Positions 45,434 through 55,216 of a stretch of DNA of 64,000 bases are shown one piece after another. Below the pieces are notes generated by a model that was not told the DNA's origin, did no database searches, and saw only the letters and a list, made by a program, of their open reading frames with translations. Each line of letters starts with the position of its first letter. Positions within the stretch are counted from its first letter, which is position 1. The stretch spans positions 4,650,001-4,714,000 of the forward strand of contig NZ_CP182947.1 of assembly GCF_048320135.1 (NCBI RefSeq). Direction: 5' to 3'. Source of the DNA: Ideonella_A sakaiensis_A. GTDB taxonomy: Bacteria > Pseudomonadota > Gammaproteobacteria > Burkholderiales > Burkholderiaceae_C. The position numbers and the translations under genes are program-made.

Positions 45434-46255
45434 GTGGACATCGTGATTCTTCTGAAGGCCGCCGTGATGGGCGTGGTCGAAGGCCTGACCGAATTTCTGC
45501 CGATCTCGAGCACCGGTCACCTGATCCTCGCCGGCACCCTGCTCGATTTCCACGATGAACGCGGCAAGCTGTTCGAGATCGTGATCCAGTCGGCGGCAAT
45601 CCTCGCGGTGGTGTGGGAATTCCGCGAGCGCATCGCCTCGATGTTCAGCGGCCTCGGCCGCGACCCGAAGGCGGCGCGGCTGCTGATCAATGTCGGCATC
45701 GCCTTCCTGCCGATTGCCTTGCTCGGCCTGCTGGTCGGCAAGGTGCTGAAGGCACACCTGTTCAATGCGCCGACCGTCGCGACGACCTTCATCCTCGGCG
45801 CCTTCGTGATCCTGTGGGCCGAGCGCCGCCAGCACCATGTGCGGGTCGAATCGGTCGACGACATGACCTGGCTCGATGCGCTGAAAGTCGGCTTCGCGCA
45901 GTGTTTTGCGCTGATTCCAGGCACCAGCCGGTCCGGCGCGACGATCATCGGCGGGATGTTGTTCGGACTGTCGCGCAAGGTCGCGACCGAATTCACCTTC
46001 TTCCTCGCGATCCCGACGCTCGCGCTGGCATCGGCCTATTCGCTGTGGAAGGACAGGGCGCTGCTGTCGGTCGACGACCTCGGCATGTGGACGGTCGGCA
46101 TGGTGACCTCGTTCATCTCGGCCTTCTTCTGCGTGCGCTGGCTGCTGCGCTACATCTCGACGCACAGCTTCGTGCCGTTTGCCTGGTACCGGATCGCGTT
46201 CGGCCTGATCGTGCTCGTGACCTGGTGGACCGGCACCGTCAACTGGAGCGCCTGA
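45434..46255 (+). CDS. uppP: Undecaprenyl-diphosphatase UppP (BacA)
   Basis: A 273-aa inner-membrane enzyme that recycles undecaprenyl diphosphate for cell-wall synthesis. Active-site blocks are EGLTEFLPISSTGHLIL and the ALIPGTSRSGATIIGGML loop. Length is normal. The GTG at 45434 was chosen because GGAG lies seven bases upstream and the product then begins like relatives (MDIVILLKAAVMG); the ATG at 45419 would add five residues. Its stop overlaps the convergent trmB end by 17 bases. Confidence 0.95.
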   Translation: MDIVILLKAAVMGVVEGLTEFLPISSTGHLILAGTLLDFHDERGKLFEIVIQSAAILAVVWEFRERIASMFSGLGRDPKAARLLINVGIAFLPIALLGLLVGKVLKAHLFNAPTVATTFILGAFVILWAERRQHHVRVESVDDMTWLDALKVGFAQCFALIPGTSRSGATIIGGMLFGLSRKVATEFTFFLAIPTLALASAYSLWKDRALLSVDDLGMWTVGMVTSFISAFFCVRWLLRYISTHSFVPFAWYRIAFGLIVLVTWWTGTVNWSA

Positions 46256-46931
46256 ACAGCAGGTCCCAGACGCCGTGGCCACGTTCGAGGCCGCGGTTCT
46301 CGAACTTTGTCAGCGGCCGCCAGGATGGCCGCGGCGCATAGCCGTCGGCCTCGTTGACCAGGCCCGGCTGCGCCGACAGCACCGCCAGCATCTGCTCGGC
46401 ATAGGGTTGCCAGTCGGTCGCGCAATGCAGGTAGGCGCCGGGCGCCATCCGGCCGATCAGCCGCTCGATGAACGGCGGCTGGATCAGGCGGCGCTTGTGG
46501 TGGCGCTTCTTCGGCCACGGATCGGGGAAATAGATGTGCACGCCGGCCAACGACGCCGGCGCCAGCATCTGTTCGATCACGTCGACCGCGTCGTGCTGGA
46601 TCAGCCGCAGATTGCCCAGCTGCTGGGCGGCAATCTGCTGCAGCAACGCGCCGACACCTGGTGGATGAACCTCGATGCCGAGAAAATTGGTCTCCGGCCT
46701 TGCCTTCGCGATCGCCGCGGTCGCAGCGCCCATGCCAAAGCCGATTTCGAGCACGACCGGCGCCTCGCGACCGAAAACCGCCGGCAAATCAATCACCTGA
46801 TCGCGGTAGGGAATCAGGTGGTCGGCGGCCAGGTCCTGCAGCGCGCGGGCCTGGCCCGGACCGATGCGTCCGGCACGCACCACATAGCTGCGGATGCCGC
46901 GCCGCGGAGGGGATTTGTCGGGAGTGGTCAA
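46239..46931 (-). CDS. trmB: tRNA (guanine-N7-)-methyltransferase TrmB
   Basis: A 230-aa enzyme that methylates G46 of tRNA. It shows RGIRSYVVRAGR near the start, VLEIGFGMGAATAAIAK for SAM binding, and the substrate pocket VHIYFPDPWPKKRHHKRRLI. A TTG at 46929-46931 is chosen because a start further out (ATG at 47043-47045) would run through a low-complexity stretch and overlap the dacB start. It is convergent with uppP. Confidence 0.92.
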   Translation of the reverse strand: MTTPDKSPPRRGIRSYVVRAGRIGPGQARALQDLAADHLIPYRDQVIDLPAVFGREAPVVLEIGFGMGAATAAIAKARPETNFLGIEVHPPGVGALLQQIAAQQLGNLRLIQHDAVDVIEQMLAPASLAGVHIYFPDPWPKKRHHKRRLIQPPFIERLIGRMAPGAYLHCATDWQPYAEQMLAVLSAQPGLVNEADGYAPRPSWRPLTKFENRGLERGHGVWDLLFRRSS

Positions 46932-47043
46932 TTCAGGCTGGCCTGCCGGCGCCAGGTGTGAAAAAAGCCCATCGCATTTCGCCGCCGATCGGCCTATGCT
47001 GGCACTTTTGCCGGGGCCGCATTGTGCCCGAGCGCTGCTGGCC

Positions 47044-48687
47044 ATGTTCAGCCAACGTCCTTCCGATCGTCGATCGCCATGCCCGCCGCCGTCGAGTGGT
47101 GGGCCGGGCCGCGCGTTCGAGCCAACCGGACCACGCGGCAGCCGTGCCGGCTGGCGAGGCCGCAGCGCGGCCTGGGCGCTGACCGGCTCGTTGCTGGCGT
47201 TCGCAAATGCCGGCGCGGCCGCCTATCCCGGCCCCGCGCCGCCGCGCTCCTACCATCCGCCGACCGCGCATGGCGATACACGGACGATGTTTCCCGGCCT
47301 GCCCGATCAGGTGGTGGCCGAACTCGGCAAGGCCGGCATTCCGATCGGCCAGTTCGGCCTGTTCGTGCAGGCGGTCGACCAGCCGCTGCCGATGCTGGCG
47401 CTGAATGCCGAACAGAAATTCGTGCTCGCATCGACCACCAAGGTCATCACGACGCTGGCTGCGCTCGATCTGCTCGGCCCGGCCTACCGCTGGCGGACCG
47501 AGGCCAGATTGCTCGGCGAACTCGCCGACGGCCGGCTCGATGGTGATCTGCTGATCGTCGGCGGTGGTGATGCGCGGCTTGGCAGCGACGACCTGCTGGC
47601 CTGGTTCGCCGAGATGCAGGCGCAGGGCCTGCGCGAGATCCGCGGCAACATCATCCTCGACCGGCTCGCCTTCCGGCTGACCGACGAGGATCAGGCGCTG
47701 TCGCCGCGGCCCGGTCCGGACCGCCCGCACCACAACTGGCCCGATGCGTTCAGCCTGAACGACGGCGTGCTGCGGCTGCGCGTCGAGCCGGCGGCGGGCA
47801 GGCCCGCGGGTCTGAGCCTGCAGCCGCCGCTGGCCGACGTGACGGTCGTCAACCAGCTGCGCAAAGGCCGCGGCTGCATGGCCAAGGCCGAGTGGCTGGA
47901 GCCGGCACCCGACGCCCGGCTGCGGCAATTGCGCGTGACCGGCCAATGGGGCCGCGGCTGCGGACAGCACGAGCAGCCATTCGCCTTGTTGTCCGAGGGT
48001 GACCTGACGGCCCGCGCGGTCGGCGCGTTGTGGGTGAAGGCCGGCGGCGTGCTCGAGGGGCAGGTCGTCGACCCGCGCATCGGCCAGCCGGGTCAGGCCG
48101 TGCCGCCCGGCAGCCGCAAGCGGCCGGACGGCACGCGGGCGTTTTCGGTCCGCCAGTCGGCCCGCCTGCCGCAGCTGATCCGAGAGATCAACAAATACAG
48201 CGACAACATCGCCGCCCGAGCGCTGCTGTTGTCGCTGTCGGCCGGTTTTCCCGGCGAGGCCGCGACGCCGGCGGCGGCGCGTGCGCGGCTCGAGCAATGG
48301 CTTCGCACCCGGGGCCTGCCGGCAGGTGATGTCGAGGTCGACAACGGCTCGGGCCTGTCGCGAGCCGAACAGGCCCGCCCGCGTGCGCTGGTGCAACTGC
48401 TGCGCCAGGCCTGGCACGACCAGCGCAATGGCCGCGCCTTTGTCGATTCGCTGCCGATCGCCGGGGTCGACGGAACGCTCGCCAACCGCATGCGCGACGG
48501 CCCGGCAACCGGACGTGCAATGCTGAAGACCGGCAGCCTGCTCGACGTGCGGTCGGTCGCCGGCTATGTGCGCTCGGCCAACGGCCGTGTCTATGCAGTC
48601 GCCGCGCTGATCAACCATCCCGACGCACCGGCATCGACCGCGGTGCTCGACAGTGTCGTCGAGTGGCTCGCGCAGTTGCGCCGCTGA
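47044..48687 (+). CDS. dacB: D-alanyl-D-alanine carboxypeptidase/endopeptidase DacB (PBP4)
   Basis: A periplasmic penicillin-binding protein (547 aa with the start used) that trims peptidoglycan peptides. Catalytic motifs are SxxK in ASTTKVITTL, SxN in KYSDNIAARA and KTG in AMLKTGSLL. A hydrophobic signal (AAWALTGSLLAFANAGAAA) sits unusually far from the start, behind about 40 Arg/Pro/Ser-rich residues, so the true start may be further in. Neighbouring uppP shares the cell-wall theme. Confidence 0.93.
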   Translation: MFSQRPSDRRSPCPPPSSGGPGRAFEPTGPRGSRAGWRGRSAAWALTGSLLAFANAGAAAYPGPAPPRSYHPPTAHGDTRTMFPGLPDQVVAELGKAGIPIGQFGLFVQAVDQPLPMLALNAEQKFVLASTTKVITTLAALDLLGPAYRWRTEARLLGELADGRLDGDLLIVGGGDARLGSDDLLAWFAEMQAQGLREIRGNIILDRLAFRLTDEDQALSPRPGPDRPHHNWPDAFSLNDGVLRLRVEPAAGRPAGLSLQPPLADVTVVNQLRKGRGCMAKAEWLEPAPDARLRQLRVTGQWGRGCGQHEQPFALLSEGDLTARAVGALWVKAGGVLEGQVVDPRIGQPGQAVPPGSRKRPDGTRAFSVRQSARLPQLIREINKYSDNIAARALLLSLSAGFPGEAATPAAARARLEQWLRTRGLPAGDVEVDNGSGLSRAEQARPRALVQLLRQAWHDQRNGRAFVDSLPIAGVDGTLANRMRDGPATGRAMLKTGSLLDVRSVAGYVRSANGRVYAVAALINHPDAPASTAVLDSVVEWLAQLRR

Positions 48688-48707
48688 GCTGCTGCAGCCA
48701 GTCGCCG

Positions 48708-49469
48708 TTACATCGCCTTGAACAGGTGCACGTACGCCTTGCTGACGGGCAGTTCGCGATCGCAGCCGCGCACTCTCACGAACAGCCGGCTTGCCTCGTC
48801 GCGCCGGGTGCCTGCGAGGTGGGCGAGGTTGACAATCGTCGAGCGGTGGACCTGCACGAAGCGCTGCGGATCGAGCCGGGCCGCAAGCTCGGCGATCGGG
48901 GTGCGGATCAAGTGCTCCGTTTCGGCGGTCTGCACGCAGGTGTATTTGTCGTCGGCGCGGAAAAACAGCACATCGTCGACCGCCAGCTGATGCACCACGT
49001 CGCCGCTGCCGGCGCGAATCCAGCGCAGCCGCTCGGCCGGCGCCGCCGGTGCGATCGGCTGCAGGCGTCGCAATGCGGCGGCCAGCCGGGCGTCGTCGAT
49101 TGCCGGCGGCGCCGCCAGCGCCTGCTGCAGCCGAAGCACCGTGCGCCGCAGGCGCTCGCTGCCGACCGGCTTCAGCACATAGTCGAGCGCCTCGTGTTCG
49201 AAAGCCTGGACCGCGAATTCGTCGAAGGCGGTGACGAATACGACCCGGGTTTGTCCTTCGATGCCCTGCGCCACCTCGAGCCCGCTCAGGCCCGGCATCT
49301 GGATATCGAGGAACGCGAGGTCGGGCTCGAGCTCGGCAATGCGTTCGGCGGCCTCGAGGCCGTTGCGCGCCAGCGGCGCGAATGCGAGCTCGGGCCACAG
49401 CGCCGCCAGTTGCTGCTGCAGGTGGCGCGCCAGCGCCGGTTCGTCGTCGGCGATCAGCGCCAAAGTCAT
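48708..49469 (-). CDS. LytTR response regulator
   Basis: A 253-aa regulator. The receiver domain (LALIADDEPALARHLQQQLA, phospho-Asp in LAFLDIQMPGLSGLEV, Lys in YVLKPV) is joined to a C-terminal LytTR DNA-binding domain (VDDVLFFRADDKYTCVQTAE ... FVQVHRSTIVNL). It overlaps the kinase gene by four bases (ATGA) and is convergent with dacB. AlgR-like members control surface polysaccharides; the target here is unknown. Confidence 0.93.
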   Translation of the reverse strand: MTLALIADDEPALARHLQQQLAALWPELAFAPLARNGLEAAERIAELEPDLAFLDIQMPGLSGLEVAQGIEGQTRVVFVTAFDEFAVQAFEHEALDYVLKPVGSERLRRTVLRLQQALAAPPAIDDARLAAALRRLQPIAPAAPAERLRWIRAGSGDVVHQLAVDDVLFFRADDKYTCVQTAETEHLIRTPIAELAARLDPQRFVQVHRSTIVNLAHLAGTRRDEASRLFVRVRGCDRELPVSKAYVHLFKAM

Positions 49470-50596
49470 GACTTGCTCCGCGGCAGTCGCAGCGTGGCGC
49501 GGGTACCGGGTTGCAGCGACGCTATCGTCAGCGTCGCGGCATTGCCGTGCAGGCCATGCAGGCGCTGGCGCATGTTGTCGAGCGCAACGCCATTGCCACC
49601 CGGCCGGTGACGGGCCGGTGCGTCGGGGCCGAGGCCGTTGTCGCTGACCACGAGCAGCAGGTCATTGCCTGCGAGACGGGCCTCGACCTCGACGCGGCCG
49701 CCGTCGATCTTGGCTTCGAGCCCATGCTGGATCGCATTCTCGACCAGCGGCTGCAGCAGCAGCGGTGGTATCGGCTCGCGCCGTGCCTCCTCGTCGACGC
49801 CGATGCTGAACTGCAGCCGGTCCTCCATGCGCAATTGCATCAGCTGCAGATAGGCCGCGGCAAGCTCGATCTCGCGTTCGACCGTGCTGCGCTCGGTGCG
49901 CAGGTTCGCCAGCGTCGCGCGCAGATAGTCGGTGAAGGATTCGAGCAGCCGCCGCGCACGCGCCGGCTCGGCCTCGATCAGCGTCAGCACGCCGGCCAGC
50001 GTGTTGAACAGGAAGTGCGGCTCCATCTGCGCCTGCAGCAGCCGGAGCTGGGCCTCCACCGCGCGCTTTTCGGCCTCCGCCTGATGCATCTTGGCGTTGA
50101 AGATCTGGAACAGGATGAAGCTGATCAGCAATGCGAACAGGAAAATGCCGACGAACAGGCCCGGGCCCATCCGCTCGATATGGCCGGCCGCATCCGGGCT
50201 GACGATCCACAAACCGACAGGCCAGCCGATCATCACGCCGGCAATCGGAATGACGCTGAAAAACAGCGCGCGCTGGCCGTAGCTGAAGGCCCGTATCCGC
50301 TGCGTGCCGACCAGCGGGATCAGCAGCGCGAACAGACTGTGGATCGTGTAGCCGATGATCAGCGAGACGACCAGGTTGCTGCCGTAGGTCCTCAGCCAGG
50401 CATCGGCGCGAATCCAGGCATCACCACCTTTCGTCGCGTTGATCGCCAGCGCAAGCACCGTGAAACACATCGCGATCACGAAGCAGAAAGCCGTTGTCCA
50501 GACCCATTGCAGCCAGCCCGGGCCGACCGGGTCGAGGCTGTTGCCGTACCAGGCCTTCCAGGAAAGCGACAGCTGCTCGCGGTTCAGGTTCGTCAT
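49466..50596 (-). CDS. LytS-type sensor histidine kinase
   Basis: A 376-aa kinase with about four to five transmembrane helices (~30-165) and a cytoplasmic His_kinase domain: phospho-His in QMEPHFLFNTLAGVLTLIEA, N-box PLLLQPLVENAIQHGLE, and SDNGLG in the ATP site. No extracellular sensor domain is seen. Overlapping gene pair with the LytTR regulator. Confidence 0.93.
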   Translation of the reverse strand: MTNLNREQLSLSWKAWYGNSLDPVGPGWLQWVWTTAFCFVIAMCFTVLALAINATKGGDAWIRADAWLRTYGSNLVVSLIIGYTIHSLFALLIPLVGTQRIRAFSYGQRALFFSVIPIAGVMIGWPVGLWIVSPDAAGHIERMGPGLFVGIFLFALLISFILFQIFNAKMHQAEAEKRAVEAQLRLLQAQMEPHFLFNTLAGVLTLIEAEPARARRLLESFTDYLRATLANLRTERSTVEREIELAAAYLQLMQLRMEDRLQFSIGVDEEARREPIPPLLLQPLVENAIQHGLEAKIDGGRVEVEARLAGNDLLLVVSDNGLGPDAPARHRPGGNGVALDNMRQRLHGLHGNAATLTIASLQPGTRATLRLPRSKS

Positions 50597-50744
50597 GTGG
50601 GGCCAGTGTATGCAGGCACACGCTGCTACCTGCAGCCGGGCGACGGTTCGACGCCGCGAGCGCCGAATCGACGGTTATTGCGACGAACGGCGGTTCGTCA
50701 CGGGCGACGCGATGCCGACCGCGACCCGGGCGGCGGCCGCTGAA

Positions 50745-51299
50745 TCAGCGCAACGGCTCGAAATTCAGCTGCAGTCCGCCCTGGCTGCCGATGCCGATGC
50801 TGCGCAAGGCCATGCCGTGCTGCTGCAGCCGAGCAATCTGCTCGGCATTGAGCCGATAGACGGTCGCATCCTCCAGTGACTGCGCGAGCAGCAGCGCGGG
50901 CAGCCGGCCGGCGCGGCCGAGCAGCGACTCGCCATCGCCGGCGATCTGCAACGCGTCGACGTCGACATTCGAGAGCCGCAGGCTGTGGTCCTGCTCGTCG
51001 AAGCGCGGCCGTGCCTGCAGGCGCAGCCGCGCGGCGTAGCGCCGGTCGATCAGCCGGCCGCCGAATCCGAGGTCGACATCGATGCTCAACAAGCCGGTCT
51101 CGGAACTGGTGCGCACCTGCGGGTTCGACATCCGCACATCGAAAACCTCGAGCCAGCGCCGGTCGATCGGAAATTTTTCGGCCAGCCGGCGACTCAGCTC
51201 GGCATCGCTGACAACGATCGACCGCGGCCCCGCCAAGGTCGTGCAGGCCGCGAGCACGCTGACCGACAGCAGCAGCGCAAGCCTGGCCATGTTCGTCAT
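50745..51299 (-). CDS. DUF1439-like lipoprotein
   Basis: A 184-aa lipoprotein (LALLLSVSVLAACTT, Cys at the LAAC box). The mature part starts with IVVSDAELSRRLAEKFPIDR and continues FDVRMSNPQVRTSSETGLLS, a pattern like the DUF1439 family (YceB) of inner-leaflet outer membrane proteins. The ATG at 51297-51299 follows AGGAGG. Divergent from the Lon-family protease. Confidence 0.8.
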   Translation of the reverse strand: MTNMARLALLLSVSVLAACTTLAGPRSIVVSDAELSRRLAEKFPIDRRWLEVFDVRMSNPQVRTSSETGLLSIDVDLGFGGRLIDRRYAARLRLQARPRFDEQDHSLRLSNVDVDALQIAGDGESLLGRAGRLPALLLAQSLEDATVYRLNAEQIARLQQHGMALRSIGIGSQGGLQLNFEPLR

Positions 51300-51523
51300 C
51301 GTTGCAGTCCTCCTGTCGGTCATGCAGTCCGCCATCGCCCAACTGCAGCTCGTGCGCCACGGCCACCTCGGTCACACCGGCATCCGCCGCCAATGCGAGG
51401 CAGTGTTGGATAGAACACCAAGTATGCATCCCGATGACGGCTGGACGCAGGCGCCATGCTTGCCACGCCTGTCCGGGCGGGGCGACGCACAATGCAGGCA
51501 CCGAGACTTCCAGGTCCTGTGCG

Positions 51524-53980
51524 ATGCCCCTGGTCACATTGTCGTCGGCCGAATTGCGCTTCAGCCTCGATCCGCTGACGCTCGGACTGGCCGACACTTC
51601 CGAACTGCTCGACGCACCGCTGCCTTGGATCGGACAGGATCGCGCCGAGCAGGCGGCGCGGTTCGGGTTGCAGATGGCGCAGCGCGACTACAACCTGTTC
51701 GTGCTCGGTGAAGAAGGCAGCGGCCGCAGTTCGCTGATGACACAGATCATGCACCGTGAGGCCGCGGTGCGCCCGGTCCCGCCGGACCTGTGTTACCTGC
51801 ACAACCACGAAGTCCCGGAGCGACCGCTGGCGCTGCGCCTGCCGACCGGTGAGGGGCGGCTGCTGCGCCAGCTGATGGCCGACTTCAGCAGGCTGCTGGA
51901 GACCGAGATGCCCAGGCGGCTGGTCGCCCCCGACATCAAGGCCGAAAGCGATCGCATCGAGAGTGCCGGCAAGGCCGACGAGGAAAAGGCCTATGCGGCG
52001 CTGAGCGCATTTGCCGATGAACGCAACTTCGCATTGATGCGCAGCGAGGGCAACCTCGTCTTCACGCTGCGCGGCGACGATGGCGAACCGCTGACTGCCG
52101 GCAAGGCACTGACGCTGTCGAGCGAGAAACGCGCTGAACTCGACGTTGCCGAAGATGCGCTGCGCAGCGAGATCGCCGCTTTCCTCGAACAGGCGCAGGC
52201 CCGGCAGATGGCGCTGAATGAGCGACTGCTCGCGCTGCGGCGCCGGCTGATCAAGCCGATGGTCGATCAGCAGATCCACCACATCCGCAGCGCGTTGCGC
52301 AAGCAGATCAAGGACTCGGTGAAGCTCGGCCGGTTTCTCGACGCGGTGCGCGACGACGTGCTGGCGAACCTGGAGCTGTTCCGGCCCGGCGACACGCAGG
52401 AGGAGCTGCGGGTCGAGGCGCTGGTGGAACTGCTGTCGCGCCTGCGCGTGAACCTGCTGGTCGACAACCACGATGCGGCCGGTGCACCGGTGATCGTCGA
52501 TGACAGCCCGCTGTTCCGCTCGCTGTTCGGCAGCGTCGAATATTCGACCGAGCACGATGCGCTGGTCACCGATTTCTCGCGCATCCGGGCCGGCAGCCTG
52601 CACAAGGCGCACGGCGGCTTTTTGCTGCTGCACCTGCGCGACCTCGTCGGCGACCCCCATGTCTGGGAGAAGCTGCACCGCTTTCTGCGCAGCGGCAGGC
52701 TGCAGATCGAGGAGCCGGGAATGGTCGTCGCGCCGATCGCCGGCGTGTCGCTGCAGCCCGAGCCGGTCGATGTCGACGTCAAGATCGTCCTGATCGCCTC
52801 GGTCGAGGAGTACTACCAGGTGCAGGAGGGTGACCCCGAGTTTGCGCGGCGCTTTCGCTGCAAGGTCGACTTTGCCGAGCGCTTCTGCGCGACCGCAGAC
52901 ACCCGGCAGGCCACCGCCGTTTTCGTCGCGCAGACCTGCCAGCGGCTTGGGCTGCCGCATTTCGCTGCCGACGCGGTGGCGGTGCTGATCGAGCAGACCC
53001 ACCGCGAGGCGCAGGACCAGACGCGGCAAAGCGCCAATTTCGCGCAGAGCGAGGCGCTGGTGATGGAAAGCGCGGCCCAGGCACGCGCGCGTGGCGCGGC
53101 GACGGTCGCGCGGGCCGATGTACTCGGCGCACTGCAGGCACGCGACCATCGGCACGGCTACCCCGAACAACACATGCAGGAGGCAATCGTCGACGGCGAC
53201 CGCCTGCTCGACGTCAGCGGCGAGCAGGTCGGCCAGGTCAACGGGATGACCGTGCTCGATCTTGGCGACCATCGGTTCGGATTTCCGGTCAAGGTGACCG
53301 CCAGCACCCATGCGGGTGAGCAGGGCGTGCTCAATATCGAGCGAGAGGTCGCGCTGTCAGGCCCGATCCACGACAAGGGCGTGCTGATTCTGCACAGCCA
53401 CCTGTCGGCGTTGTTCGGGCACATTGCGCCGCTGGCGCTCAGCGCCGCCGTCGTCTTCGAGCAGCAGTACCACGGCATCGAGGGCGACTCGGCCTCCTGC
53501 GCCGAGTTCTACGCACTGCTGTCGAGCCTGTCGGGGCTGGCGCTGAGCCAGGGCATCGCCGTCACCGGTGCTGTCAACCAACGTGGCGAGATGCTGCCGG
53601 TCGGCGGCATCAACGAAAAGATCGAGGGCTATTTCCGCAGTTGCGAACTGCTCGGACTCGATGGCAACCAGGGGGTGCTGATTCCGCGCCGCAATCGGCG
53701 CAACCTGATGCTGTCGCCGACGGTGGTCGAGGCGGTCAGGCATGGGCGCTTTTTTGTCTATTCCGCGGACTTTGCCGGCGAAGGCATGGAACTGCTCAGC
53801 AAGACACCGTTCGGCACGCTGGGGCCTGGCGGCTACGCACCGGACACCGTGCTCGGACGCGCGCAACGCACGCTGCAGGGCTACCGCCGCGCCTGCCAGC
53901 AGGCCGACGGTCGCCGACCGCGGCGCAGGCCGTTTTTTCAGCCGCGCGAACTGGCCCGCCGGCGCGATGCGGGCGATTGA
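51524..53980 (+). CDS. Lon-family ATP-binding protease (YcbZ/LonB-like)
   Basis: An 818-aa protein. The N-terminal ATPase-like part has a degenerate Walker A (GEEGSGRSS, Arg for Lys), followed by a helical/coiled-coil insertion (~145-310), then the AAA lid. The C-terminal Lon protease domain has the catalytic Ser in GDSASCAEFYALLSS and Lys in VGGINEKIEGYF. It belongs to the group with AAA_32 domain, whose ATPase is often weak. A role in protein quality control is inferred. Upstream 224-base spacer holds nothing clear. Confidence 0.9.
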   Translation: MPLVTLSSAELRFSLDPLTLGLADTSELLDAPLPWIGQDRAEQAARFGLQMAQRDYNLFVLGEEGSGRSSLMTQIMHREAAVRPVPPDLCYLHNHEVPERPLALRLPTGEGRLLRQLMADFSRLLETEMPRRLVAPDIKAESDRIESAGKADEEKAYAALSAFADERNFALMRSEGNLVFTLRGDDGEPLTAGKALTLSSEKRAELDVAEDALRSEIAAFLEQAQARQMALNERLLALRRRLIKPMVDQQIHHIRSALRKQIKDSVKLGRFLDAVRDDVLANLELFRPGDTQEELRVEALVELLSRLRVNLLVDNHDAAGAPVIVDDSPLFRSLFGSVEYSTEHDALVTDFSRIRAGSLHKAHGGFLLLHLRDLVGDPHVWEKLHRFLRSGRLQIEEPGMVVAPIAGVSLQPEPVDVDVKIVLIASVEEYYQVQEGDPEFARRFRCKVDFAERFCATADTRQATAVFVAQTCQRLGLPHFAADAVAVLIEQTHREAQDQTRQSANFAQSEALVMESAAQARARGAATVARADVLGALQARDHRHGYPEQHMQEAIVDGDRLLDVSGEQVGQVNGMTVLDLGDHRFGFPVKVTASTHAGEQGVLNIEREVALSGPIHDKGVLILHSHLSALFGHIAPLALSAAVVFEQQYHGIEGDSASCAEFYALLSSLSGLALSQGIAVTGAVNQRGEMLPVGGINEKIEGYFRSCELLGLDGNQGVLIPRRNRRNLMLSPTVVEAVRHGRFFVYSADFAGEGMELLSKTPFGTLGPGGYAPDTVLGRAQRTLQGYRRACQQADGRRPRRRPFFQPRELARRRDAGD

Positions 53981-54097
53981 CGACTGTGCCGTCGAGACCA
54001 GTTCCGGAGTGCGCCAATCGCGCGATGCGGCGGACCGGCCATCACGATGGCATGAGCTAAGCTCGTCCGGCCCCTTCTGATGCCAGGCGGCCACGAC

Positions 54098-55216
54098 ATG
54101 CCAGACACGCGTTGGTTCACGATCGATCCGGCAGATGGCCGCGCGACGATGCGCCTGGCTGGCGCCTGGCGCCTGCGTGACCTGCCCGAGATCGAAACCG
54201 CGTTGGCCGAGCTGGTCTTGCCGGCAGGATCAACGGTTGATGCCAGTGGGCTGCGCGAAGTCGACTCTGCCGCGGCACTGGTGCTGCTGCGCGCACTGGC
54301 GAATCGCGCGAACGATCCCGGCTCGATTGCGTGGGTCGGGCTTGCACCGGCACACGCTCGAATCGTCGACCAGGTGCGGTTGCGGCTGGATGGTGCGAGG
54401 GCCTTGCAGCCAGCGCCTCGATCTGGCGTGCTGGCGCAGGTCGGCAGGCAAACCGTCGCCCTGCTCGAGTTGCTTGGCGGGCACGTCAATTTTCTTGGCG
54501 CCACCGTGCTGGGTTTTTTCGAGATGCTGCTGCAACCGCATCGGCTGCGCAGGCGTGAACTGACGGTGCAGATCGAGCAGACCGGACTGAACGCGATTCC
54601 GGTGGTGGCGCTGGTGACGATGCTGATCGGCGTCGTGTTCGCCTATCTGCTGGGCCTGCAGGCGGAGAAATACGGCGCCAACATCTTTGTCGTCGATGGC
54701 GTGGCCATCGGCGCGACGCGTGAATTCGCGCCGATCATCGTCGCGGTGATCGTGGCCGGCCGCTCCGGCGCAGCGTTCACCGCCCAGCTCGGTTCGATGC
54801 GGCTGACCGAGGAGACCGATGCGATCCGGACACTCGGGCTGTCGCCGATGCAGGTGCTCGTCATTCCGCGCGTGTTGGCGCTGATGCTCGCATTGCCGTT
54901 GCTGGTTTTCGTCGGCGACGTGATGAGCCTGGTCGGCGCGATGGCGATTGCCGGCCCGATGCTCGACATCACGCCAGCCGCCTTCCTGACCCGGCTGCGC
55001 GAGGCGCTCGACATCCGCCATGTATTCGTCGGGCTGGTCAAGGCACCGGTGTTTGCGCTGGCGATTGCGGTGATCGGCGTGCGCATGGGCATGACGGTCG
55101 GCCGCGACACACGCGCGCTCGGTGCGGCGACCACGTCGACGGTGGTGCAGAGCATCGTCGCGGTGATCCTGCTCGACGCGGCATTCGCGGTGCTGTTGCA
55201 GGCGCTGGGTTTATGA
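54098..55216 (+). CDS. MlaE-type permease with N-terminal STAS domain
   Basis: A 372-aa protein. The first ~115 residues are a STAS domain (TVDASGLREVDSAAALVLLR), the remainder an MlaE membrane domain (LTVQIEQTGLNAIPVVALVT, REFAPIIVAVIVAGRSGAAF). In the Mla system STAS (MlaB) is a separate gene; here it is fused. Start at the Met at 54098 after a GGCGG-type site, or at 54080. First gene of the lipid transport operon. Confidence 0.93.
   Translation: MPDTRWFTIDPADGRATMRLAGAWRLRDLPEIETALAELVLPAGSTVDASGLREVDSAAALVLLRALANRANDPGSIAWVGLAPAHARIVDQVRLRLDGARALQPAPRSGVLAQVGRQTVALLELLGGHVNFLGATVLGFFEMLLQPHRLRRRELTVQIEQTGLNAIPVVALVTMLIGVVFAYLLGLQAEKYGANIFVVDGVAIGATREFAPIIVAVIVAGRSGAAFTAQLGSMRLTEETDAIRTLGLSPMQVLVIPRVLALMLALPLLVFVGDVMSLVGAMAIAGPMLDITPAAFLTRLREALDIRHVFVGLVKAPVFALAIAVIGVRMGMTVGRDTRALGAATTSTVVQSIVAVILLDAAFAVLLQALGL

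Noticed and set aside
46933..49398. 821-codon minus-strand frame opposite dacB and within the LytTR gene
   Set aside because: It conflicts with the DacB catalytic motifs and the LytTR regulator frame; composition is typical of a shadow frame.
51320..53311. 663-codon minus-strand frame opposite the Lon-family protease
   Set aside because: The plus-strand protein has clear protease motifs; the antisense frame has none.
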